A stretch of DNA of 64,000 nt from Caulochytrium protostelioides (lineage: Eukaryota > Chytridiomycota > Caulochytriomycetes > Caulochytriales > Caulochytriaceae): positions 1 through 64,000 of the forward strand of contig ML014131.1 in NCBI GenBank assembly GCA_003615045.1, written 5' to 3'. Numbering within the stretch: the stretch's first letter is position 1; each line of letters begins with the position of its first letter. The notes under the pieces were generated by a model. The model had not been told where the DNA came from. It did no database searches and worked only from the letters and a program-made list of their open reading frames with translations. The translations under genes were made by a program, and so were the position numbers. Below, piece by piece: positions 53,411 to 62,989 of the stretch.

Positions 53411-53586
53411 GTCAGCCGCCAGCGTCGTGAGGTCGAGCTGCGTCCGAACGTCTGCCTCCGCCTCTCTGCCGCGCCGCTCGATCCCCGCGTTGCCTCCTTG
53501 CCTCGCTGCTGTGCCTCGCTGATCGTGGGCGCCCGTGGTCCCGCGTTTTTTTTCCCCCGATTCCCCTGCGCCTCGGTCGTCGAGCG

Positions 53587-54102
53587 ATGGTGACCATCCC
53601 GGCCCCGACGCTGCTCAGCGTCTTCGTGACGGCGATCATCACGGCGCTGCTCGAGCGGTTCGGGCCGCCGCTGGTGATCCCCCGCCTCGTCAACCTCGTG
53701 CACCGGCCGAGCCCCGCGCACCGCCGCCGTGCCGCGCACCTCCGCGACCTGGAGCACACGCTCTCGTCGACTTCGGCCCAGGACCAGTTCGCGCTGTGGG
53801 CCAAGACGCAGCGCGCACTCGAGAGTGAGCGCGCCGCGTATACCGGCGAGGCCGCCGCCCTCCTGGCCGAGCGCCAGGCCGCCGCGCGCCGCATCAAGAC
53901 CACCATCGGCCTCGTCGTCCTGGTGGTCCACTTCCTCCTTTGGCTCGCCTTCCGCACGCTGCCCATGCTGTACCTGCCACCCGCGTTCGTGGGGCCCGCG
54001 CCCCTCAGCTGGATCTGGAGCATCGGCGGCTCACCGCCGGGCACGCTCAGCTTCGGCCTGTGGTGGACCATCTGCCGGACCACCGTGCGGCGGGTCATTT
54101 AA
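53587..54102 (+). CDS. GET1: Guided-entry receptor subunit Get1 (WRB-like), 171 aa
   Basis: A single-exon frame from ATG 53587. The N-terminal hydrophobic segment (LLSVFVTAIITALLERFGPP) is the first membrane span. It is followed by the cytosolic coiled coil with the diagnostic Get1 pattern SSTSAQDQFALWAKTQRALES, which aligns with yeast [20 protein letters not shown]. The second span is TIGLVVLVVHFLLWLAF and a third is near the C-terminus (LSFGLWWTICRTTV). Get1 and Get2 form the ER receptor that takes tail-anchored proteins from the ATPase Get3 and inserts them. The coiled coil pries Get3 open. The length is slightly short for the family but contains all parts. It is followed by its own short AT-containing 3' flank. 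Confidence 0.92.
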   Translation: MVTIPAPTLLSVFVTAIITALLERFGPPLVIPRLVNLVHRPSPAHRRRAAHLRDLEHTLSSTSAQDQFALWAKTQRALESERAAYTGEAAALLAERQAAARRIKTTIGLVVLVVHFLLWLAFRTLPMLYLPPAFVGPAPLSWIWSIGGSPPGTLSFGLWWTICRTTVRRVI

Positions 54103-54891
54103 ATGGAAACTGTCGCATCGTCGCATCCTTGTGTCGTCGTGTCGTGTCGTGTCGTATCCTCCCTCGTTGACCCGGGATTCTTTTGTTCTATAGCATTTTT
54201 TCGCATTGTTCATGATGATTGGTGCGGGATGTTCGTAGGCAGGTTCAGCGCAGCGTTTCCGGACCCAGCAGCATCCATGAGAGGATCTGTCCCATTCGCA
54301 GGTGTCGTTGGTCACCATGCATGGGATGGCCGTTGGGATGGCCGTTGGTAGCGGGCCAGGCGAGCGGGATCAAGTGGTGGCGATGGCGATCGGATGGAAC
54401 CCCGCGGCGGTCGCCACCGATGCCGCCGCCGCCGTGTGGCGCAGCGATGGCCGGCGGGGCCGGCGGCATTCAGGGCCGTGGCGCCGCCCAACCCCGACGG
54501 GAGGCTTTTCACGCCATGTCGCGACCCCCGCTCCCGCCATCGCCGCGCCTCGGACGCATCGGCCGCCAGCCGATCACCTGAAACGAACCGTATGGAGGAT
54601 CCTGGAAGTCGACGTCGGCTGACGCGAGCCGCTTGCGATGCGGCCAACCGACGTGCTCTGCCATCGTGCATCCGCGGGTACCGTCCTGCGGCGATGCGTC
54701 CCAGCGCCTGGTTGCCGCGATCCCGTGCCTGCTTCTCTCTTGTCGCAGCTGCTACTGCATGACCACGTGCTCTGCTTGGATCTCCGCCGAACCGGCGCCG
54801 ATGGCCTGCTGTGCTCTCGGCGTGAAACGCTCATGACGGCCGCGACCGCTTCACTCGTGCGCCAGCGCCCGCGTCGCGCCTCGCCAGCACC
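54103..54891. other. Intergenic region between GET1 and the AT-hook orphan gene
   Basis: The first roughly 150 bp are AT-richer, with GTGTCGTC repeats and likely the GET1 3' UTR. The rest is GC-rich and should contain the next promoter. No gene is seen. Confidence 0.5.
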
Positions 54892-57800
54892 ATGACCACG
54901 CCTGCCTTCCGCGGCGGCAGCAGCGCTGGCCCGGGTGGCGGCAGCGGCAGCGGCGCCGCTCCTTATCGTGCCACTCCGTATGGCAGCGGCGACGCCGTCC
55001 GCGGCCGCGGCTTCCGCGGCACGGATCCCGGCGCCCCGCCGACCAGCGCGTCCCACGCCGCGGTCGAGCGCTCGTTCGCGCGCCTTGCCGACAGCTGCTT
55101 CGGAGCCCGCGCATGGCTCGTGCTCAGCGCCGCGCCGCAGCTCCGCGTGCAGCCCGTGCTGGCCGCGTGGGTCGCCCGCGAAGTCGGCGCCGCGGGCCGG
55201 CCGTCGGCCCCCGCGCCGCGCGACCTCGCGTGCTTCCTGCTGACGATGCTCGCGTGGACCCCGCTTGACGTGCAGCGCGCCGCGCGGCCCGCGGCGCCGC
55301 ATGAGCCACCGGACGCTGTGCTGCTGCGCGCCTACCGCGACGTCCTGAGCCGCGTGCTCGCCATGCCGGCCGCCGAGGTCGCCACGTGCGCCCTGGACGA
55401 CCCCCGCGCCGCGCCGCGGCTGATGCTCCGCGGCATCGCGCTCGTGCTGAAGGACTGGCTGCCCGCGCCCGCCGCCGGGCCGCGCGACCGCCCGGCTTCG
55501 TTGCCGTTCGTCGTCCACGCCAACCTCTCCACCCTGCATCCGGCCATGAAGGCCTGGATGGACGGGCTCCCGCACACGGCACCCCTGCCCGCGCCGCGGC
55601 CGGACCACGCGTTACCCGACGACGAACCCCAGAGCGCGTCGTCACCAGGACTGACCCGTCGCGGGTCGCCCGACCGCGGGTCGGCCGTGGATCGGCCGTG
55701 GATCGGCCCCAACGTGCTCTTTTTCCCGGCCGCTTGCCGGTATTTGGCGCGCGAGACCACGCGTGCGCTGGGCGTCCCCATGCCGCCACGGCCGCGCCGT
55801 GGCCGCAGCGCCGCCGACCCGGACGGCGGCCTCCGCCTCAAGCCGCTACGGCCGCCCAACTGGCGGCTGTGGCTCGATACCCATCCGCCGCAGGCAGCGA
55901 GCCGCTCGCCCGGCGTGGCCACGGGCACCCTCAGCAGTGCCTCGGCCAGCACCTCGGGCGGCCTCGCGGCGGCGGCGGCTTCGACGGCGCCGCTGTCCGC
56001 CGTCGGTCCCAAGCACCCGCACCCGACTGCCCGTGGCGTGCGGCCGCACCGTCCCACCAGTCTCCACGACGCCGCGGCCGGTGCCAGCACCGCCTCCCGC
56101 GACCCTCTGGCTTCTGCGTCCAAGCGGCATCTCCTCGACGACCCCTTCCCGCTGCTCGAGCCGCTCGCGTCCGTGCTGGACGCCCCGGACGCTGACGTCG
56201 CCGGCGCCGCTGAGGACGCGGCGGCGACGGCGGCAGCGGCGGCTCATTCGGCCGTCCGCGCGGGCGTGCGCCGGAACACGAGCCCGGGGCGCCGCGCGCC
56301 GCTCTACGCGGCGCCGCCGGCGCAGCAGCCGGGCCTCATCGGCCTGGAGCTCGAAGCCGAGCGGCTGCGCAAGATCGCGGCGCAGAAGGAGGCCGACCGG
56401 CAGCGCCGCGACGAAGCGAAGGCGCGGCAGCGCGACCGCCAGCTCAAGGAGATGCAGCAGGTCAAGGCCGACGAGCGCGCGCGGCGCCGCGCGCAGCGCC
56501 AAGCCGAGCGCCGCGCCGCCCGCCGACCGGCTTCCAGCGGCCGCGGCGGCCGCACCCTGCTCCGCCCGACGTCCTCATCCGACTCGGATGCCGAGACCGA
56601 CGCTTCGGACGCGTCGTCTGAGGCCACGCCGCAGGCGTCTCGCGGCCGCGCTGGCCAGCGCCGCGGCTCGGCCTCGGCCGCCCCGTCCGCGACGGCCGCG
56701 GCGCCCGCCTCAAAACGCGCCGCCCCGTCGGCGTCGCGAGCCGCGGCCTCGCCGCGTGCGGCGGCAGGAGCGCCGGGGCCGGGGCTGACGTCGGCCACGC
56801 CGCCGCCAACCGCCGCACGCCGTCGACAGCACGAGCCGTCCGTCATTGTCCTCGACAGCGACGACGAGCCCGCGCCCGCACCCCCCGAGCGCTCGCCCTC
56901 CCCGCCGCCGGCGTCCACCCGCCGCGAGCGTGCCGCCAAGGCCCAGGCCGATGCGGCGGCGGCCGTCGCAGCCCAGACGGCCGCCCTCGTCGCGGCCCGT
57001 GCCGCCAAGGCCGCCGCCAAAGCTGCAGCTAATGAGAAAGCCGTAGCCATGGAGAAAGCCGTGGCCATGGAGAAGGCCGCCGCCAAAGAAAAGGCCGCCG
57101 CCAAGGAGAAAGCGGCGTCGACGCCGGCGAAAACGTCGGCCAAGACGTCCCGAAAGGCGCCGGCCGCGGCGCCCGATGCCGCAACCCAGGCGGCCGCGCC
57201 GGTCCCGCGCCGCCGCGGCCGACCCTCGACAGCCGCGTTAGCAGAAGCCGCGGCTGCTGCCGCCGCCGCCCCTGCCGCCGCCGATATGACGACCGCCACG
57301 GAGGCGCCCGCGCCTGCGAAACGTGGCCGCGGCGGCAAGCGGAAAGCGCCGCCCGCGCCGGCGCTTGAGCGTATCCGCGAAGCGAGCGGCAGTGAGAGCG
57401 ATGCTGCCGAGGTGTCGCCGCCCGCGGACGCGGCGGCGGGCACGCCGGACCGCATCGCGCGCAAACGCTTGCGGTTGCAGCAGGCGCGTCAGGCGCGCGA
57501 GTCGAAGCAAGCGGCCGCCGCCGCCGCCGCCGCCGTCTCGGCCGCGAGCGCGCCGGCCCTGGCTGCCGCCGTGGCGCCCCACTCGGAAGCGCCAGCGCCG
57601 GTCGCCGCCGCGCCCACGGCGACGACCAGGACGGCGAAGGCGCCCAAAGCGGTCAAGAAACCTGCGAAGCGGCCACAGCGGCCGCGCGCCTCGTCGCCGT
57701 CGCCGGAAGTGATCTCGGACACGGAGCTGCCGCCGGACGCGCCACTGCTCGGGTCGTCGGGGGCGCCGCCGGCGGCCGCGACGCCGCAGCGGCTGCGCCA

Positions 57801-58113
57801 CCGCGCCCTGCAGGCGCACCAGGAGCGCGCGGAGTTCGAAGCGCGGTTCCTGCAGGCGATGGAGAACGCCACGGCGCTGAAGGCCCACGAGTACAACCAC
57901 GTGCGCGAGTTCTTCCATGGCCGTGTCGACGGGCCCGACCCCAACGTGCCGCCGCCGCCGGGGCTCCCGCAGCCGCCGGGCGTCGCCCGCTTCCCGCTGT
58001 ACTCGGAGCCTAGCGAGCGCGACGGCGTCCCGGGCACCGTGCTCTACTCGATCTGCCTTGACTACAACGCGAAGTCCTGGCGCAAGGTCCGCACCTTTAC
58101 CAGTCATACCTGA
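54892..58113 (+). CDS. Unrecognised nuclear-type protein with AT-hook-like motifs (1,073 aa)
   Basis: Single frame from ATG 54892 (CACCATGACC context). After a Gly/Ser-rich head, residues about 55-215 look like a folded helical domain (SFARLADSCFGARAWLVLSA, DLACFLLTMLAW). A long disordered region follows. It contains a charged coiled coil (near 485-540, DRQLKEMQQVKADERARRRA), acidic Ser clusters (near 560 and 655), and a histone H1-like Lys/Ala run (near 705-765, KEKAAAKEKAAS). AT-hook-like cores are RRRGRPST (near 775) and KRGRGGKRK (near 805). The last 130 residues look folded again (NATALKAHEYNHVREFFHGR, then VLYSICLDYNAKSWRKV). I cannot name the family. DNA or chromatin binding is inferred from the AT-hook-like and Lys/Ala segments only. 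Confidence 0.7.
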   Translation: MTTPAFRGGSSAGPGGGSGSGAAPYRATPYGSGDAVRGRGFRGTDPGAPPTSASHAAVERSFARLADSCFGARAWLVLSAAPQLRVQPVLAAWVAREVGAAGRPSAPAPRDLACFLLTMLAWTPLDVQRAARPAAPHEPPDAVLLRAYRDVLSRVLAMPAAEVATCALDDPRAAPRLMLRGIALVLKDWLPAPAAGPRDRPASLPFVVHANLSTLHPAMKAWMDGLPHTAPLPAPRPDHALPDDEPQSASSPGLTRRGSPDRGSAVDRPWIGPNVLFFPAACRYLARETTRALGVPMPPRPRRGRSAADPDGGLRLKPLRPPNWRLWLDTHPPQAASRSPGVATGTLSSASASTSGGLAAAAASTAPLSAVGPKHPHPTARGVRPHRPTSLHDAAAGASTASRDPLASASKRHLLDDPFPLLEPLASVLDAPDADVAGAAEDAAATAAAAAHSAVRAGVRRNTSPGRRAPLYAAPPAQQPGLIGLELEAERLRKIAAQKEADRQRRDEAKARQRDRQLKEMQQVKADERARRRAQRQAERRAARRPASSGRGGRTLLRPTSSSDSDAETDASDASSEATPQASRGRAGQRRGSASAAPSATAAAPASKRAAPSASRAAASPRAAAGAPGPGLTSATPPPTAARRRQHEPSVIVLDSDDEPAPAPPERSPSPPPASTRRERAAKAQADAAAAVAAQTAALVAARAAKAAAKAAANEKAVAMEKAVAMEKAAAKEKAAAKEKAASTPAKTSAKTSRKAPAAAPDAATQAAAPVPRRRGRPSTAALAEAAAAAAAAPAAADMTTATEAPAPAKRGRGGKRKAPPAPALERIREASGSESDAAEVSPPADAAAGTPDRIARKRLRLQQARQARESKQAAAAAAAAVSAASAPALAAAVAPHSEAPAPVAAAPTATTRTAKAPKAVKKPAKRPQRPRASSPSPEVISDTELPPDAPLLGSSGAPPAAATPQRLRHRALQAHQERAEFEARFLQAMENATALKAHEYNHVREFFHGRVDGPDPNVPPPPGLPQPPGVARFPLYSEPSERDGVPGTVLYSICLDYNAKSWRKVRTFTSHT

Positions 58114-58630
58114 GGCATCGTGCGGTGTGGTGCGCCGCCGCCTCCGCCTGGATGGCTGCGCCACGTGGCGACGGCGCCGCCCGACCCTGAGCGGAGGCGG
58201 CGGAGGGCGCGGCGAGCGGGGTTTGATGCGGAAGGCGGCGGCGGCGGCGGCGATCTTGGGCGGACCTTCCGACGCGGTCGCTGCTCGTGTCCGACGGGTT
58301 GGTGCCGATCCCGGGAGCGCCCGTATCGCTGCACACGCGGACCGACGCGTTCCGTCCATGAAATCCAGGGCCACGTGCTCGTCGTGCCGTCCACCGGCTC
58401 TTGAGGGTCAGGGCCTTCCCATGCATCTGAACGACGATCTGAACGGGGAAAGCAAGTGTTATATATCTGTCCTTCAACTGTATTTTCATTATCCATTCAT
58501 CCTCCCTTTTGGGATTCATACGGCTGCTTGATCCTTCGCAGCGCCTTCAGACGTCTCGGCGCGAGCATCCGTCTCCGGCGTGCCATCGCTCCTTTCTTGG
58601 CTCGTTTGGGCTAGTTGCTGCTTCGTCGCC
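58114..58630. other. Intergenic region upstream of the PACRG-like gene
   Basis: GC-rich for the first 300 bp, then AT-richer around 58440-58530. No gene is seen. It contains the 3' flank of the orphan gene and the PACRG-like promoter. Confidence 0.5.
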
Positions 58631-59443
58631 ATGTCGATCACGGCCCGGTCGTCAACCGGACGGCTGCAGGGCGCCAGCGCCGCCTCAACGACCCGATCCA
58701 CCGTGTCGGTAAAAGCTCCCGCATCCTCGACGACGATGCGACTGCTCTCATTCGACGATGATGACGCCCATGGACCTTCACTGACCATCTGGTTGATGTG
58801 ATGTTGATTATTTTTCGATGCTGGTATAACAAACAATCAGGACACGGCTTCGGCAGCGACGCCGCGGTCGACGAAAGTCTCGGCACGCCTGACCCCGGCG
58901 ACCACCAACGCGCTGGGCCCGCGGAAAGCGACGTCGCCGCTGGCCGCGGCGTACAACAGCGGCCGCATCCCCATCCGCCCGGTCCACGGCTCGGTGCGCC
59001 ACTCCATCACGTGGACGCTGCCCCTGCACAAGATCGACCTCGACGCGCTCGTGCCGCTCCTCTTCTCGGGGCTCAGCGAGACCACGTTTCCGTACAGTCT
59101 GCTGGTCGAGCAGGGCCTCGCGTCGCTGCTGGCCGAGCCCGGGCTGGATGCGGCGTTCTGGGCCCGCCAGCTGAAGGCGGCGGTGCCCGCGGTCCAGCAG
59201 GGGCTGAGCAGCAAGGACGCGGTCGTCACGGCGCGCGCCATGACGACGCTGCGCCACCTCCTGCGGGCCGCGGGCCCGCCCGTGCTCGCCAGCATGCCCC
59301 AGCTCGTGCCCCCGCTCGGCCGGCTCGTGTTTGCGCGCAACCAGGACGCCCAGACGACGCTCGCGGAGATGGCCATGATCGGCGATGCCAAGACCGTCCA
59401 ATTCATTAAAGCGAAGGTGCCCACCTTCACCTTCACCGCGTAA
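58631..59443 (+). CDS. PACRGL: PACRG-like (PACRGL/ParcG family) protein, two exons, 226 aa
   Basis: Exon 1 (58631-58708, MSITARSSTGRLQGASAAST) joins exon 2 (58841-59443) over a 132-nt GTAAAA...CAG intron in phase 0. A basic Ser/Thr-rich head leads into the ParcG domain: AAYNSGRIPIRPVHGSVRHS, then ITWTLPLHKIDLDALVPLLF, SGLSETTFPYSLLVEQGL, and three armadillo-like helical repeats. It ends IKAKVPTFTFTA. The ending and the HGSVRH start match PACRG-like proteins more than PACRG itself. PACRG sits at the inner junction of axonemal doublet microtubules. PACRGL is less well known but follows the same flagellate distribution, so a basal body or axoneme role is inferred. The 3' end faces the WNK-like gene across a (GA)n tract. 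Confidence 0.87.
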
Positions 59444-59620
59444 CCAGAGTGGCTGGATGGCGACGTGCCACGGGCCAGGGAGCCGTGGCGGCGGGCAGCA
59501 GCAGCAGGATGGATTTCCGACCATATCACCGCGCGCACGTCAACGTGGGAGCGTGGGAGAGGGAGAGATTGAGAACAATACAAAAGCGCAGAACAGAACA
59601 AAAAGAAAACGAACGAACAA

Positions 59621-59623
<3 letters not shown>

Positions 59624-59692
<69 letters not shown>
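59624..59692. repeat. (GA)n dinucleotide microsatellite
   Basis: About 34 uninterrupted GA units between the stop codons of the PACRG-like gene and the WNK-like gene, 8 bp from the latter's stop. Confidence 0.97.
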
Positions 59693-59693
<1 letters not shown>

Positions 59694-59699
59694 GGGGGT

Positions 59700-62600
59700 T
59701 CAGCTCAGATGGGAGCCGGCGCCGTGGCCGGTCGTCGCGTGGCGCTGTGGCATCGATGACGACGTCGACGACGAGAGGGCCGTGGGCGTAGCGCCGGCGG
59801 CGGCGCCCGGGGGCCGCGCGCCGCCAGTGGCGGACACGCCTGCGGGGCCACCCGGTATCGGCGAGGGCGACACGACGCCTGCCAGACTCACGGCGCCGGG
59901 CCCCGTGACCGGCAGGCTGGCGCTGCTGACGTTTCCCGTCGTGTGGTCATATAGCTTGGGGGGTGTCGGGACCCCCATGAACGCGGCGGCGGCAGCGGCG
60001 GCAGCGGCGGCGGCGGCCTGGTGGTGGTGGGCGGCGGTCATCGTGGGTGGCGTGCCCCAGCCGCCGAGCGCATGGACGCCGGGGGCGGCGCTCATGCCGG
60101 CGAACGTGGCGGCCAGGGTCCCGCCGAAGCTGCCGGGCGGCGGAGCGGCCGAGGCGGGGGCACCACCGACTCCGGCCGCGGCCGTCGCGAGCGAAGCGCG
60201 TGCCGAAGACGCTGCCGACGACGACGGCGGCGCCGGCAGCGGGCCCTGGCGCGGATGGCTCAGATGATTGCCGCCGGCGCCGCTGACCGTGTGCGGCCGG
60301 GGGCCCAGCCCGGCGGCGGCCGCGGCGGCGTTGGGGGTCGCGTGCTGTCCCATGAGCGGCGAGAAGGCCACCGCGGCCGCCGGCGTCCCGAGCAGGCCGC
60401 CGGGCCAGATCTGGGTCGGGACGAGCGGCGCCTGGAGGCCCACGGGCACCAGCAGCGCCGGGTTGACGGCCCCGCAGTGCGTCGGCGCCGCGCCAGGTTT
60501 CGCGGCCGAGGCCGCGGTCGTCGCTCCGGGGGTCGACGTGGCCGCGGCGGGCATCACGGACGCGATGCGGAACGCGCCGCTTGCGGGCGTCATGGGCACC
60601 GTCATGGCGACGCCGTTGGACGCCGCAGCGGCCGCCGACAGCGCCAAGGGCGAGGCGTGCACGGCGGCCGCAGCCGCGGCGGCGGCGGCGGAGGTCGCCG
60701 CATGGCCGCCGGCCGAGGACGCGACGCTGTTGCCCGTGAGCGACGCCGTCATCTGATTCATGGGCCGCGCTTTGTCGCTCGGCGTCGTCGTGCCAACGAG
60801 GGCGTCCGGCATGCCGTGCTTGCCGAAGCCAAGCAGGTTGAGCTCCTGGAGCTCCGCCAGCCGCTGCTGCAGGGTGCCGTGAACGGCGTGGTCGTGGTCG
60901 AGGGGGCCGACGGCGGCGAGCGCGCTCGACTGCGAAACGCCCCGCGGCAGCGCGGCGGGCGGCAGCGCCATATCGCGGGGCGACATGGCGCCGGTATCGC
61001 TCGCAGTCGTCGATGTCGACGAGACGGTCGAGGTCGGCAAGGATGTCGCGGCCGCCGCCGTCCCATAAGCCGCTGTGCCGCCCATTCCCGACAGGCCGTG
61101 GCTGCTTGTGCTGTTGCGCAGCTGCGAGCGCGCGCCGCCTTCAGAGGCGGAGCGCTGCCCGCCGTATAGCGGCTGGTGGCCGTACGGGTGGCCGCCCAGA
61201 GCCACGGAGCCCGCGCCGCCGGGGCCGCCGGGCTGGCTGCCATAGCCATAGCCGTAGGCGAACGGATGACCGGCGGCTGCAGCCGCAGCAGCCGCAGCCG
61301 CGGCCGTCCCAGCTGCACCTGTCGTTGGCGGCGCAAAGGAGCCGGCTGAGCCCATGGAGGAGGACGCCGCGAGGGCGCCGTGGCTGAGCACGTGGCGCAG
61401 CTGGCCATACCCGGTGATCATGCCCGCCTGCCCGTATCCTCCGTGGCTCGCCATCGTGTACGCGAGCGGGGATGAAAACATCCCACCGGGAGCGATATTA
61501 CCCGGCGTGGCGGTCGTGGCGGCGGTCGTGGCGGCGGCGGCAGCAGCAGCGGCGGCAGCAGCAGCAGCGGTGGCGGGACCCTCGGAACCACTGCCGACGG
61601 CGGCGCCCGCCGACGGGCTCGGTTGCGTGCGCGGCAGAGACATGTGGTGGGCCGTGAGCGGATGGTGCGCCGGGAAGGCGCCGATGGTCGCGCCGGCCGG
61701 CGACGTGGCACTGAGCATGGCGCTGCGCCGCATGGCGTCGTGCATATCGGGGCCGACGTCTGAGCCCGAGCGCGGGCGCAGGCTCGACAAGCCGCTGGAG
61801 CGCATCGGGTGGGCCGAGGCCGGCGTGCCGGTGGCGCCACCACCGCCGCCGGGCGTGGGTGTCGCGGACCCGAGCGTCGTCGATTCGGGAATGGCGTTCA
61901 GCTGCACTTGGGAGTGCGTGACGACCGGATTCACGGCGACAGGCGACATATGCGCGGCGGCGGCGTCCTGGGCAAGCATCGAGTGCAGCAGCAGCGGTGG
62001 CGGCAAGGGCACGAGGGGCGGCGCGGCGGGCGCGCCCATGCGGCCCACCCGCGGCGGCGACGGCGTGGCGGCCAGCGAGCCTACGGCCGTGACGGCAGCG
62101 CTGGCGACGGGCGTTGGCGGCGCCTGGTACAGCGCGCCGGCGGGGCCGTCGGTCGTGAGCGAGGCGGATCTCGCCGGGTGCAGCCGGGCGACCGTCGGAG
62201 AGGTCATGGGCTGCCGCAGATGCAGCGGGCCAGCCGACGATGGCGGTGGCTGCGACGGTGGCTGCGACTGCGGCTGCGACAACGGGGACGCCGTCATGCT
62301 GCCCGTGGCGGCGCCCGGGTCCGCCACGACGGTCGGCAAGTCGCTGGCCTGCGGCGCTTCGTAGGAGTGGGGCCGCCGCGGCACGGCCGTCGCGGCCGTG
62401 GTCGCCGGACTGCCGAGCGAGGTCAAGGACGACGACAGGACCAGCACGCGCTCGTCGTTCATCTGGACGGCGAGTGGCGAGCGGCCCGGCAGTACCGACC
62501 GCGGGGCAGGATACGATCGCGGCGGCGCCGTGGACGCCGTGTTCCATGCGCGCGCCGCGGTGGCGGCGGCAGCGGCAGTAGCGATGGCGGTGGCAGCGGC

Positions 62601-62954
62601 CGAATCGTTCGTGGCCGAGCTGCGGCGGCTGCGGGTCGGCGAGGCCGTCGGCGAGGGCCCCGCCGGCGCCGACGACGTCGAGGTCGAGCGCTGGATGGGC
62701 CCCGAGTCGCTCGGACGCGGCGAGAACGCGTGGCCCTGGCGCACCGGCGGCGCCGGCGCCGGCGCCGTGAGCGGCGACGCCGAGTTGGAACGAGAATCAG
62801 GTATCGCGGCGATCGCGGGCGCGGGCGTCTCGGTGCTGGTAGCGGCTGCTGGTGCGGCCGCTTGGACGGCGACGGATGCGTCGTCGTCGCCTCCGCGGCG
62901 TGCCGAGGGCGCGGCGCGGTCGGACAGACTCGTGGTATCGCCGTCGCCATCAGC

Positions 62955-62989
<35 letters not shown>

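Larger units (their letters stand above)
51362..53586. promoter_or_regulatory. Long divergent CCT8/GET1 intergenic region
   Basis: 2.2 kb between start codons pointing apart. It carries three tandem arrays, listed separately, and an AT-richer island at about 52590-52860. I found no credible gene on either strand, spliced or not. Long GC-rich frames here have composition that follows the repeats. Confidence 0.45.

Noticed and set aside
52975-53931. Minus-strand frame covering the GET1 start and the CGTC repeat
   Set aside because: It is made of repeat-derived Arg/Gly/Asp sequence and overlaps the well-supported GET1 start.
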